A DNA stretch of 64,000 bases from Vibrio litoralis DSM 17657 (GTDB taxonomy: Bacteria; Pseudomonadota; Gammaproteobacteria; Enterobacterales; Vibrionaceae), in contig NZ_KE384567.1 of the NCBI RefSeq assembly GCF_000426765.1, positions 248,001 through 312,000 of the forward strand, written 5' to 3'. Each line of letters starts with the position of its first letter. Position 1 is the stretch's first letter. This document shows, one piece after another, positions 19,066 through 27,284 of the stretch. Both the position numbers and the translations under genes were made by a program. Under the pieces are notes generated by a model. That model was not told the origin of the DNA. It did not search any database and saw only the letters and a list, made by a program, of their open reading frames with translations.

Positions 19066-19359
19066 ATGGCTGTAATCGTCAAGTACGTGGTGGAACGCAA
19101 CGGAGAAGAAAAGATGACTTTTACTTCCAAGGCTGAAGCTGACGCTTATGACAAAATGTTGGATATGGCGGACGAGCTTTTCACTTTGTTAGAAAACAGC
19201 AAGATTATTGAAGATGATAACCAAAAAGAAGAGTTATCTATGTTCCTTGCCCAAAACAAAGATGAAGTACTCTTTGCACTAGGTGCGAAACGTCGCCCTA
19301 CTGAGAAAAAAGCCAAAGCACCAAAAGCAACCGAAGATAAAGATAGCGAAGCAGCTTAA
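19066..19359 (+). CDS. yebG: DNA damage-inducible protein YebG
   Basis: 97-residue protein matching YebG, a small SOS-induced protein of unknown biochemical role. The N-terminus MAVIVKYVVERNGEEKMTF is the family signature; the C-terminal tail is Lys/Ala/Glu rich (KKAKAPKATEDKDSEAA), as in E. coli. The ATG at 19066 has AGGA upstream and is preferred to a TTG six codons earlier. A consensus LexA box precedes it and an intrinsic terminator follows, so the gene is a single-gene transcription unit. Confidence 0.93.
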   Translation: MAVIVKYVVERNGEEKMTFTSKAEADAYDKMLDMADELFTLLENSKIIEDDNQKEELSMFLAQNKDEVLFALGAKRRPTEKKAKAPKATEDKDSEAA

Positions 19360-19383
19360 ACCTGAAGTTGACTATCCAGATTA

Positions 19384-19420
19384 AACAGCCAGTTCGCCCT
19401 ATCGCAACTGGCTGTTTTTA
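19384..19420 (+). terminator. Intrinsic terminator of yebG
   Basis: AACAGCCAGTT pairs perfectly with AACTGGCTGTT across an 11-nt loop, followed by TTTTA, 24 bp after the yebG stop. Confidence 0.9.
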
Positions 19421-19614
19421 CACTCCCTTACAGTTAACTAACAGATTGAAGCCAAAACTAAAACTGCCATAACATTTCCGCAATTTAAAAACTGCTATTG
19501 TAACTATCAAAATTCACCCCAAGCTATCTATTACGAGCTAATACAATTCGTTTCCACTTAAAGACAAAACACACCCTTTAGTTACACCGTTTTATTGTCT
19601 GATAGAGGTTGCTA

Positions 19615-20394
19615 ATGAAGTTTTTCTTACGTACGACAACGCTCATGTTGCTGCTACTCAGTCGCACGCCTGCTCTTGCAGTTCCGCTAAATCAAGCGCA
19701 ATCATCACAATCCCGTCCGCAAATCAATCAAGCTTGTCCTCAAGCCTTTAAACTCTCACTCAGCGGTTTATATAGCATTCCTGATATCAACTCAGCGACC
19801 ATTCGACAGCCCATTGCTGATTTCGAGAACCTCTATTCACAAGTACCACAAGCTCAACATGAGCTAGAAGTACTATGTAAAAGCATCGCCTTAAATACCC
19901 AAACACAACCTATCTTTGCTGGTATTAAGTCTCAACAGCGAGCAAAAGAAAAAGTCGAGAAAGAGCTCAACGGACAAGCCGATAGAATTACCGATTTAGC
20001 TCGAGCAACCATTGTCTCGCAAGACTTACCGAGCCTAGTTAGAGCCTATCAACAGCTTCACCAACAAACTAACGTACTACAAGTAAAAAACCGCTTTAAA
20101 ACTCCAGCACCTTCTGGCTATCGAGATCTTAAAGTCCTCGTGCAAATGCCCCATTCAGGCTTAGTTGCTGAAGTACAATTCCACCTAGACGAGATAGCCA
20201 AGATTAAGAGTGGTGAAGAGCACCGTCTCTACGAAAAAATCCAGCATATTGAACGCACCGCGATGATCGAAAACCGTGACCTCAACACCTTCGAAAAAGC
20301 CAAAGTAGACCAGCTTAGAAATCAGTCATTAAGCCTATATAATGATGTTTGGCAGTATTACTTAACGCCTCCCGCTTTAGAGCAAGCTGCCTAG
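19615..20394 (+). CDS. relV: Small alarmone synthetase RelV-like, with signal peptide-like N-terminus
   Basis: 259 residues with a single RelA/SpoT synthetase domain and no hydrolase or regulatory domains, as in V. cholerae RelV, which makes (p)ppGpp. Residues K105, D127, R130 and E186 fall in IKSQQRAKEK, RITDLARATIV and VAEVQFH, the nucleotide-binding and catalytic positions of the fold; they sit two residues before those I recall as essential in RelV (K107, D129, R132, E188). Residues 1-22 look like a Sec signal: basic start, LMLLLL core, then TPALA before VP. The mature part has two cysteines (C41, C88). Whether the protein is exported is open. Start chosen is ATG after GAGG; a TTG two codons earlier is unlikely. 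Confidence 0.8.
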   Translation: MKFFLRTTTLMLLLLSRTPALAVPLNQAQSSQSRPQINQACPQAFKLSLSGLYSIPDINSATIRQPIADFENLYSQVPQAQHELEVLCKSIALNTQTQPIFAGIKSQQRAKEKVEKELNGQADRITDLARATIVSQDLPSLVRAYQQLHQQTNVLQVKNRFKTPAPSGYRDLKVLVQMPHSGLVAEVQFHLDEIAKIKSGEEHRLYEKIQHIERTAMIENRDLNTFEKAKVDQLRNQSLSLYNDVWQYYLTPPALEQAA

Positions 20395-20530
20395 CGAGAA
20401 GCAAGTAGCAGCCTAATAAAGAATATGCCCTTAGAAAATTAAGGTTTGTTTTAAATCGCTAATCATTATACTTTCTTAGCATTAGACTTAATTTTTATCT
20501 TAACCCCCTATAAACGGAGATTATTCAGTA

Positions 20531-21562
20531 ATGGCACATTTCGCACTTGCCTTTGGTACGGCTACCAAAAACCGTGATGGTAAAATCATCGAAGCATTTT
20601 TCCCAAGCCCGGTATTAAACCCATCAGACGCTCTTGTTGCGGCAATTGCGCAAGTTTCAGGATATTCAGAAGGCAACCAAGCGATTGAAATCAGCAACAA
20701 ACTTGCTGGTGAACTATCGAATGCATTTGCAGCAAACGGCGACATTGCCAATGCTGATTTTGCAGAAAAAGCCGCTCAATCTTCTCAACCATTAGTATTA
20801 GTAGTTCTAGCAAGCGATGAGCAACCAAGCTCTGTAGCTGAAGGTTTCTTAAAACTACAACTGATCTCGCATCGTTTAGCTAAGCCACATGGCATCGTAC
20901 TTGATGGTATTTTTGGTCTACTGCACAACATCGCATGGACGAACCAAGGCCCCATCGATCTACCTGAATTAGCAAGCCGTCAAATTGAAGCTCGCTTAAA
21001 CGGCGAAACTCTCACTGTCGATTGCGTTGATAAATTCCCGAAAATGGTGGATTACATTGTTCCTACCGGTATCCGTATTGCTGATACATCACGCGTACGT
21101 CTTGGCGCACACGTGGGTGAAGGTACTACTGTGATGCACGAAGGTTTCATCAACTTCAATGCGGGCACAACCGGTGTAAGTATGGTTGAAGGTCGTATCT
21201 CTGCTGGCGTTATGGTTGGCGAAGGTTCTGATATCGGTGGTGGTGCTTCCATCATGGGTACGCTATCTGGCGGCGGTAAAGTAGTGATCTCAATTGGTGA
21301 GAACAGCCTACTAGGTGCTAACGCAGGTCTTGGTTTCCCACTAGGTGATCGTTGTACGATTGAGTCAGGTCTTTACATCACAGCTGGCACTAAAGTGACT
21401 ATGCTTGATGCTTCTGGTAATGAAGTAGAAGTTGCCAAAGCGCGCGATCTCGCTGGCAAACCAGACCTACTATTCCGTCGTAACTCGGTAACCGGCAAGA
21501 TTGAATGCTTAACTAATAAATCTGCGGTTGAGTTAAACAGCGAGCTGCATTCAAATAACTAA
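20531..21562 (+). CDS. dapD: Tetrahydrodipicolinate N-succinyltransferase DapD
   Basis: Transfers succinyl from succinyl-CoA to tetrahydrodipicolinate in lysine and diaminopimelate synthesis. The 343-residue form is the long DapD type found in vibrios and pseudomonads (E. coli is 274). The central and C-terminal part is a left-handed beta-helix with hexapeptide repeats, seen as GVSMVEGRISAGVMVGEGSD and GGGASIMGTLSGGG (about residues 216-250). Start ATG has ACGGAGA upstream. A terminator follows at 21657. Confidence 0.93.
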   Translation: MAHFALAFGTATKNRDGKIIEAFFPSPVLNPSDALVAAIAQVSGYSEGNQAIEISNKLAGELSNAFAANGDIANADFAEKAAQSSQPLVLVVLASDEQPSSVAEGFLKLQLISHRLAKPHGIVLDGIFGLLHNIAWTNQGPIDLPELASRQIEARLNGETLTVDCVDKFPKMVDYIVPTGIRIADTSRVRLGAHVGEGTTVMHEGFINFNAGTTGVSMVEGRISAGVMVGEGSDIGGGASIMGTLSGGGKVVISIGENSLLGANAGLGFPLGDRCTIESGLYITAGTKVTMLDASGNEVEVAKARDLAGKPDLLFRRNSVTGKIECLTNKSAVELNSELHSNN

Positions 21563-21656
21563 TGTATTTGATACTAGAAAAATAGCTTTAGGGTTATGGT
21601 AGGTTAAATACCTATTAATCTGGAAACTATAAAAAGCTGTACAGTTTAACTAATTG

Positions 21657-21685
21657 AAATCCCGTCACTTTGGCGGGATTTTTTT
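21657..21685 (+). terminator. Intrinsic terminator of dapD
   Basis: AAATCCCG pairs with CGGGATTT across a 9-nt loop, followed by a run of T. Confidence 0.88.
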
Positions 21686-21690
21686 ATATC

Positions 21691-21818
21691 TATACACAAA
21701 GTAATTGGAGTTGCAGTGAGGCGACAAGTGAATGAGGCCCCATGAGCATAGCTCGCCTATGTGATTGGGGTGAATGAGCGCCGTCAACAAATCTTCGGCT
21801 TCAAGTACGAAGGGTATA
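21691..21818. repeat. ERIC (intergenic repeat unit) element
   Basis: 128 bp, essentially the 127-bp length of ERIC elements, with the known landmarks: TATACACAAAGTAATTGGAG at one end, TTCAAGTACGAAGGGTATA at the other, GGCGACAAGTGAATGAGGCC, and the central palindrome GGCCCCATGAG / GTGATTGGGGTGAATGAGCG. ERICs are imperfect palindromes found between genes in enterobacteria and vibrios. It lies in transcribed or spacer DNA between the dapD terminator and pncB. Confidence 0.88.
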
Positions 21819-21969
21819 AATAAGGGAGGGTTATGATGATCTAAAAGCTTTTGGATCATCATAGGCCAAATACTCTAGTCGCTGTACAAGTCTATTTTTA
21901 TGCACGACTTTTTCAATTGGAGCGAGATCGAGTACACTACTCTGATAAACTCCTTATTAAATATTGTCT

Positions 21970-23175
21970 ATGACCATTTCTTCTCATACGTCTCACTCGC
22001 AACCGATCATTACATCACTACTGGATACCGATGCTTATAAATTGCATATGCAGCAAGCAGTATTTCACCAGTACCCTGATGTAGAAGTGGTCGCTGAATT
22101 TCATTGCCGAAGCCAAGAAGATTTACGCCCATATTTCGATGAAGTGTTGCAGCAAATCGATCACTTATGCCAACTGCGCTTTCAGCCCGAAGAACTAGAC
22201 TACCTTGCACAACTCCCCTTCTTTGAAACTGACTACCTTGAGTACTTAGCGGCATTTCGTTTTCAGCAAAGTAATGTTGAAGTCCGTAAAGATGGTGAGC
22301 AGCTACAAATAACACTGCGTGGTAAATGGTTAGATGTGATTTTATGGGAAGTACCATTGCTGGCGATTATCAGTGAAATTCGAGGACGTCGTCGTTACCC
22401 ACAAGCCAGTGTTGAGCAAGCCTGTCAGCATTTGCACCACAAGCTGAAATTACTCAAACAAGATCACCCAACCTTAGATATGTCTGGCTTTTCTTTAATC
22501 GACTTTGGTACGCGTCGTCGTTTCTCTAAAGCATTGCAGGCTAATATTGTCGACCAATTAATCGATCACTTCCCTCAATTTGATGGCACGTCCAATTACT
22601 ACCTCGCCTTTAGCAAAGGATTAAAGCCAGTTGGCACCCAAGCTCATGAGTGGTTTCAAGCACATCAGCAATTAGCAGGAGAACTTGCCGACTCGCAACA
22701 ATTAGCTCTGCATAATTGGATAAAGGAATATCCGGACACACTAGGTATTGCGCTGACCGACTGCATAAACATGGATGCCTTTTTACGCGATTTCACGCCA
22801 ATCCTTGCCAAGACCTTTCTTGGACTACGCCATGACAGTGGTGACCCAATTGAATGGGGAGAAAAGGCGATTGCTCACTATGAGAAACTGGGGATTGCTC
22901 CTAAATCGAAAGTATTGGTATTTTCAGATGGTTTATCACTTGCTAAAGCCATAGAGATCTACCAACATTTTGCCCAACGTATTCAAACCAGTTTTGGTAT
23001 CGGCACCAAATTAACCTGCGATATCCCGAATGTGGATAGCCTCAACATCGTACTTAAACTCACCGCTTGCCAAGGCAAACCCGTAGCGAAGATTTCCGAT
23101 GAGCCAGGTAAAAGCATGTGCCGTGATGAAGCATATTTACAAGCATTAAAGCAGGCTTTTCATTTAGCAAGCTAA
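21970..23175 (+). CDS. pncB: Nicotinate phosphoribosyltransferase PncB
   Basis: Converts nicotinate, PRPP and ATP to nicotinate mononucleotide in NAD salvage. The 401 residues carry [17 protein letters not shown] at the N-terminus, the substrate region [11 protein letters not shown] (about residues 217-227), the GLRHDSGDP motif and [12 protein letters not shown] near the C-terminus, all strongly like E. coli PncB. ATG at 21970 is chosen over a TTG two codons before. An intrinsic terminator follows 49 bp after the stop. Confidence 0.95.
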   Translation: MTISSHTSHSQPIITSLLDTDAYKLHMQQAVFHQYPDVEVVAEFHCRSQEDLRPYFDEVLQQIDHLCQLRFQPEELDYLAQLPFFETDYLEYLAAFRFQQSNVEVRKDGEQLQITLRGKWLDVILWEVPLLAIISEIRGRRRYPQASVEQACQHLHHKLKLLKQDHPTLDMSGFSLIDFGTRRRFSKALQANIVDQLIDHFPQFDGTSNYYLAFSKGLKPVGTQAHEWFQAHQQLAGELADSQQLALHNWIKEYPDTLGIALTDCINMDAFLRDFTPILAKTFLGLRHDSGDPIEWGEKAIAHYEKLGIAPKSKVLVFSDGLSLAKAIEIYQHFAQRIQTSFGIGTKLTCDIPNVDSLNIVLKLTACQGKPVAKISDEPGKSMCRDEAYLQALKQAFHLAS

Positions 23176-23224
23176 GCTATTATTTGTGCATATTCACAAA
23201 TTTATCACTCCATCATGACGAAAG

Positions 23225-23275
23225 AAGCCGACTAGGTTAGTGTTTTATTATACGCACTTTCCTATCGGCTTTTTT
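23225..23275 (+). terminator. Intrinsic terminator of pncB, abutting the cdaR start
   Basis: AAGCCGACTAGG pairs with CCTATCGGCTT (one mismatch/bulge) followed by TTTTT. The T-run touches the ATG of the next gene at 23276, so the terminator occupies the leader where a cdaR ribosome site would lie. Confidence 0.75.
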
Positions 23276-24412
23276 ATGTACCTAGATACCCAGCTTGCCC
23301 AGCAAATCGTAGATCGCACCATGGCAATCATCGACACTAACATCAACGTTATGAATGATCGTGGCATCATAATAAGTAGCGGAGAATCTGAGCGAATTGG
23401 GCAGTTGCACGATGGTGCTTTACTGGCGATCCAACATGGCGACACTACTGAAATTACCCAGCAAACTAGTCAGAATTTAAAAGGCGTTAAACCGGGTATC
23501 AACCTAGTCTTAAAACATGATGACACAATTATTGGCGTGGTCGGCATCACCGGAAACCCTGATGAGATCCGCAACTATGCGGCTTTGGTCAAAATGACTT
23601 CAGAGATGATCATCGAGCGCTCACTTTTGATTGAGCAATTGCAGTGGGATAAACGCCATATTGAGGAATTTATTTCATCTTGGGTGAATAATGAATTAAC
23701 CAAAGAAGCACTAGAAAGTTGGGCACAACGCTTGTCGATTAATATAGAACAGCCACGAGTTGCGGTATTAATTGAAATCAGCGAAACCTCCAATCGCAAC
23801 CAGCTCGATACCATCAGAAAAATCGTGGAACTGCTTGAATATCCTGAGCGTAGTAACTTAATCGCTGTCATTGCGATGAATCAAATCCTCGTTCTCAAAC
23901 CATGCCAACAAGCGGCTGAACGCTGGGACTACACCATTGAAAGTAAGCGTATTGATCAGCTCATTCATACACTTCAACAACACGATATACACCAGCTTCA
24001 TATTGCACTAGGCGAATACTTCCCTTCCGTCATGGATATGCCACTGTCGTTTCAAAGTGCACAGCAAGTACTCGCGTTGGGCAAACACTACCAACCGAAA
24101 CAAACTAAGTACCTGTTTGAAGGTTTCCGCATGCCAGTGCTACTTTCTCCATTAACAGAAAATTGGCAAGGTGCACAATTATGCAGTGCTATAGCTAAAC
24201 TCAAAAGCCAAGACCGATCCGGACAGTTAATCAAAACCTTATTCAGTTTATTTGAACACCAAGGCAATCTATCTCAATGCGCTAATAGCCTGTATATCCA
24301 TAGAAACACTCTTCGCTATCGCTTAAATAAAATTGAAAGCATCACTCAAATATCGCCACATAACTTCACCGGATTAGTTGAACTCTATATTGCTTGCCAG
24401 ATCACACAATGA
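23276..24412 (+). CDS. cdaR: Sugar diacid regulator CdaR-like
   Basis: 378 residues with the N-terminal sugar-diacid recognition domain (MYLDTQLAQQIVDRTMAIID and NVMNDRGIIISSGE), and a C-terminal PucR-type helix-turn-helix (LSQCANSLYIHRNTLRYRLNK within about 336-358). E. coli CdaR activates the gar and gud genes for galactarate, glucarate and glycerate use. Here the permease and glycerate kinase genes follow on the same strand, so local activation of these is likely. The ATG at 23276 aligns with the family N-terminus; the longer frame from 23240 would run through the pncB terminator. Confidence 0.87.
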   Translation: MYLDTQLAQQIVDRTMAIIDTNINVMNDRGIIISSGESERIGQLHDGALLAIQHGDTTEITQQTSQNLKGVKPGINLVLKHDDTIIGVVGITGNPDEIRNYAALVKMTSEMIIERSLLIEQLQWDKRHIEEFISSWVNNELTKEALESWAQRLSINIEQPRVAVLIEISETSNRNQLDTIRKIVELLEYPERSNLIAVIAMNQILVLKPCQQAAERWDYTIESKRIDQLIHTLQQHDIHQLHIALGEYFPSVMDMPLSFQSAQQVLALGKHYQPKQTKYLFEGFRMPVLLSPLTENWQGAQLCSAIAKLKSQDRSGQLIKTLFSLFEHQGNLSQCANSLYIHRNTLRYRLNKIESITQISPHNFTGLVELYIACQITQ

Positions 24413-24514
24413 TCGAAAAACTAGTCAAACGAACAAAGCCAGTGCTATTTATCGACATATAATTTGGTTAACTGTCCAAAGTAATTTTTGAAAACTTCAT
24501 TGATAATAATAAAA

Positions 24515-24559
24515 CTACGAGATCCCAACCCAAAATCGGAGAAACCGATCCTCTCGTAG
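24515..24559 (+). promoter_or_regulatory. Nested hairpin in the leader of the GntP permease gene
   Basis: CTACGAGA (24515-24522) is the exact complement of TCTCGTAG (24552-24559), and between them ATCGG pairs with CCGAT around AGAAA. No T-run follows, so this is not a terminator. It could stabilise the mRNA, bind a regulator as an operator, or be a CdaR site; the sequence does not decide. Confidence 0.45.
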
Positions 24560-24590
24560 CATAATAATTAAAACATGGAGTTACCCTACG

Positions 24591-25952
24591 ATGAGTCTGA
24601 TATTAATCCTCTTAGCCGTAATAGCGTTTATCGTCATTACGACTACAAAATTTAAAATCCACCCTTTCTTAGCACTATTAATGTCTGCATTTATCGCAGC
24701 ATTTGCCTACGGTCTACCCCCTGAATCCATTGCAAAAACCATAGCTTCCGGCTTTGGTGGCATTTTAGGTTACATTGGTTTAGTCATTGTGCTTGGTACT
24801 ATTATTGGCGTTATTCTAGAGAAAAGTGGCGCAGCAATTACGATGGCAGATAGTGTCATAAAGTGCCTAGGACAAAGGTTTCCAACCTTAACTATGTCTA
24901 TTATTGGTTACTTAGTATCAATTCCAGTCTTTTGTGATTCTGGGTTTGTTATTTTAAACTCTTTAAAAGAATCATTAGCCAAACGCATGCAAACCTCTAG
25001 TGTTGCAATGAGTGTCGCGCTGGCTACCGGCTTGTATGCAACTCATACCTTTGTGCCGCCAACCCCTGGCCCTATTGCAGCGGCTGGTAACCTAGGCTTA
25101 GAATCAAATTTGGGCTTAGTGATTGGTGTCGGTGTGTTTGTCGCGGCAGTGGCTGCCATTGCCGGTATGCTTTGGGCTAGCCGTTTCTCTGATGTAGAAC
25201 CCGATGGTATTGAAAATGACGACCTAACACCGGCTGAAAATCAAGACTGGCAAGCGCTAAAAGCATCATACGGAACGCTTCCATCACCAACTCAAGCCTT
25301 TGCACCTATTTTCGTTCCTATTGTATTAATCTGTTTTGCTTCTATTGCAAACTTCCCGAGTCAACCATTTGGTAGCGGAAGTTTTCAAGCAACTCTAGCC
25401 TTTCTAGGTCAACCTTTAACGGCATTGTTTATTGGCCTTTTATTAGCCACTCGCCTTCTAAAGTCAGAACAAAAAATCACTGAATTTAGCGAAAGAATTA
25501 GCCAAGGTATTGTGGCTGCAGCTCCTATCCTACTCATCACTGGTGCTGGCGGTGCATTTGGTGCAGTTTTAAAAGCGACACCACTTGGCGAATATTTAGG
25601 GACTACACTATCTACTTTAGGTGTGGGTATTTTCATGCCATTTATCGTGGCGGCTGCGCTTAAATCGGCGCAAGGTTCTTCAACCGTTGCCCTAGTCACG
25701 ACCTCTGCACTTGTTGCTCCTTTGCTTGCTCAATTAGGCTTAGATTCAGAAATGGGTCGAGTGTTAACGGTAATGGCTATCGGTGCTGGCGCAATGACAG
25801 TATCTCATGCTAATGACAGCTTCTTCTGGGTCGTATCTCAATTCAGTCGCATGAGTGTAGGCTTGGCCTATCGTGCTCAAACCATGGCAACCCTAGTCCA
25901 AGGTGTGACAGCTATGCTGTTGGTTTACCTATTAAGCCTAGTGTTACTTTAA
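24591..25952 (+). CDS. GntP family permease (probable glycerate/gluconate-type transporter)
   Basis: 453-residue inner-membrane protein with about 12-14 hydrophobic segments, of the gluconate:H+ symporter family. Family features include GFGGILGYIGLVIVLGTIIG, the SIPVFCDSGFVIL segment and the ATHTFVPPTPGP motif (about residues 150-161). Lying between a CdaR-type regulator and glycerate kinase, it most likely takes up glycerate or a related sugar acid. The substrate is inferred from neighbours only. A nested hairpin lies in its leader. Confidence 0.85.
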   Translation: MSLILILLAVIAFIVITTTKFKIHPFLALLMSAFIAAFAYGLPPESIAKTIASGFGGILGYIGLVIVLGTIIGVILEKSGAAITMADSVIKCLGQRFPTLTMSIIGYLVSIPVFCDSGFVILNSLKESLAKRMQTSSVAMSVALATGLYATHTFVPPTPGPIAAAGNLGLESNLGLVIGVGVFVAAVAAIAGMLWASRFSDVEPDGIENDDLTPAENQDWQALKASYGTLPSPTQAFAPIFVPIVLICFASIANFPSQPFGSGSFQATLAFLGQPLTALFIGLLLATRLLKSEQKITEFSERISQGIVAAAPILLITGAGGAFGAVLKATPLGEYLGTTLSTLGVGIFMPFIVAAALKSAQGSSTVALVTTSALVAPLLAQLGLDSEMGRVLTVMAIGAGAMTVSHANDSFFWVVSQFSRMSVGLAYRAQTMATLVQGVTAMLLVYLLSLVLL

Positions 25953-25973
25953 CTTTTACTTTGAGGTCCTAGT

Positions 25974-27119
25974 ATGAAAATCATTATTGCTCCTGATTCG
26001 TTTAAAGAAAGCTTAACTGCTAAGCAAGTTTGCCAAGCCATTGAAAGCGGGCTGAAGCGAGTTTGGCAAGACGCTGAATATGTACATATCCCGCTGGCGG
26101 ATGGCGGTGAAGGGACAGTGCAATCTTTAGTCGATGCGACACAAGGTGAGATAATTGATTGCGCAGTAACAGGACCTCTTGGCCATCAAGTTGACGCTTT
26201 TTATGGTCGACTAGGTGGAGAGTTAAGCCACACCGCTGTGATTGAAATGGCAGCAGCAAGCGGACTACATCATGTACCAAGTGCACAACGTGACCCGAAA
26301 ATCACCACCAGCTTTGGTACTGGCGAGCTGATTGCACACGCGCTAGAAAATGGCGCTAAGAAACTAATAATTGGCCTAGGTGGCAGTGCCACTAATGATG
26401 GCGGCATGGGCATGTTAGAAGCGCTAGGGGTTAAATTTCTAGACAGTAATAGCCATATAATTTCAGGTAATGGCATTGGTCTTACGCAAATTAAATCAAT
26501 CAATATTAATGCCTTACACCCTCAGCTGGCCGATTGTGAAATTGTAATAGCCAGTGATGTTGATAATCCATTGTGTGGAGAGCATGGGGCGACCACGACC
26601 TTTGGTAAACAAAAAGGTGCAACAGCAGAAGATACCAAATTGCTCGATAACGCTTTAAGTGATTATGCAGATTTAATTGCCTCTCAACTTGATCGACAAG
26701 TAAAAGATAAACCGGGAGCAGGTGCTGCCGGTGGGCTTGGTGCTGCTTTCTTAGGATTTACCTCTGCCACTTTAAAACCGGGGATCGCCATTGTATTAGA
26801 AACACTATCGATTGAAGATCATCTACAAGATGCCGATCTGGTGATTACCGGTGAAGGTAGAATTGATTGGCAAAGCGCCCACGGAAAAACCCCAGTTGGA
26901 ATTGCTCAAGCGGCGAAGAAGTTTGACCTTCCAGTAATCGCACTAGCAGGTTGTGTCGGCGATAACTACCAAGCGGTTTACGATCACGGTATTGATGCAG
27001 TATTTGCTGCGATTCCAAGACCCTTTGATTTAGAGACCGCTTTTGCCGAAGCAGAAGTGAACATGGCTAACCTTGCCGAAAATGTCGCGAGAACAATCAA
27101 GATAGGAATGACAGGATAG
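25974..27119 (+). CDS. garK: Glycerate kinase (GarK/GlxK family)
   Basis: Phosphorylates glycerate to 2-phosphoglycerate with ATP, feeding glycolysis. The 381 residues begin MKIIIAPDSFKESLTAKQV and contain GLGGSATNDGGMGMLEALG (about residues 129-147) and GAAGGLGAAFLGF, which are class-I glycerate kinase signatures. It starts 21 bp after the permease stop, so the two are probably one operon under the CdaR-type regulator. A degenerate repeat element follows. Confidence 0.92.
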   Translation: MKIIIAPDSFKESLTAKQVCQAIESGLKRVWQDAEYVHIPLADGGEGTVQSLVDATQGEIIDCAVTGPLGHQVDAFYGRLGGELSHTAVIEMAAASGLHHVPSAQRDPKITTSFGTGELIAHALENGAKKLIIGLGGSATNDGGMGMLEALGVKFLDSNSHIISGNGIGLTQIKSININALHPQLADCEIVIASDVDNPLCGEHGATTTFGKQKGATAEDTKLLDNALSDYADLIASQLDRQVKDKPGAGAAGGLGAAFLGFTSATLKPGIAIVLETLSIEDHLQDADLVITGEGRIDWQSAHGKTPVGIAQAAKKFDLPVIALAGCVGDNYQAVYDHGIDAVFAAIPRPFDLETAFAEAEVNMANLAENVARTIKIGMTG

Positions 27120-27124
27120 AGCGG

Positions 27125-27220
27125 ATAAAGCGGTTTTCGTTTCTCGTTACTCGATCCGGGCTTTTGGCCTATTCGAGCAACGAGCAGCGAAGCGCCCAAG
27201 ATTCGAGTAACGATAACCCC
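27125..27220. repeat. Degenerate heptad-spaced CTCG/CGAG inverted element
   Basis: TCGTTTCTCGTTACTCGA on the left and TTCGAGCAACGAGCAGCGAAGCGCCCAAGATTCGAG on the right form an imperfect inverted repeat around CCGGGCTTTTGGCC. The right arm reads as consecutive 7-bp words (CGAGCAA, CGAGCAG, CGAAGCG). It lies between garK and chrA. Confidence 0.65.
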
Positions 27221-27284
27221 CTTCATCCTACTGTCATAAACTATAGTCAATATACCCAAATATTTTCTTTATCATTTTGACTTC

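Larger units (their letters stand above)
21563..21969. other. Intergenic region dapD-pncB (407 bp)
   Basis: Holds the dapD terminator (21657-21685), an ERIC-like element (21691-21818) and, after it, the presumed pncB promoter. No gene is seen; a minus-strand open frame across the ERIC element is spurious. Confidence 0.75.

Noticed and set aside
21665..21862. Minus-strand frame across the ERIC element
   Set aside because: ERIC elements are non-coding; frame is accidental.
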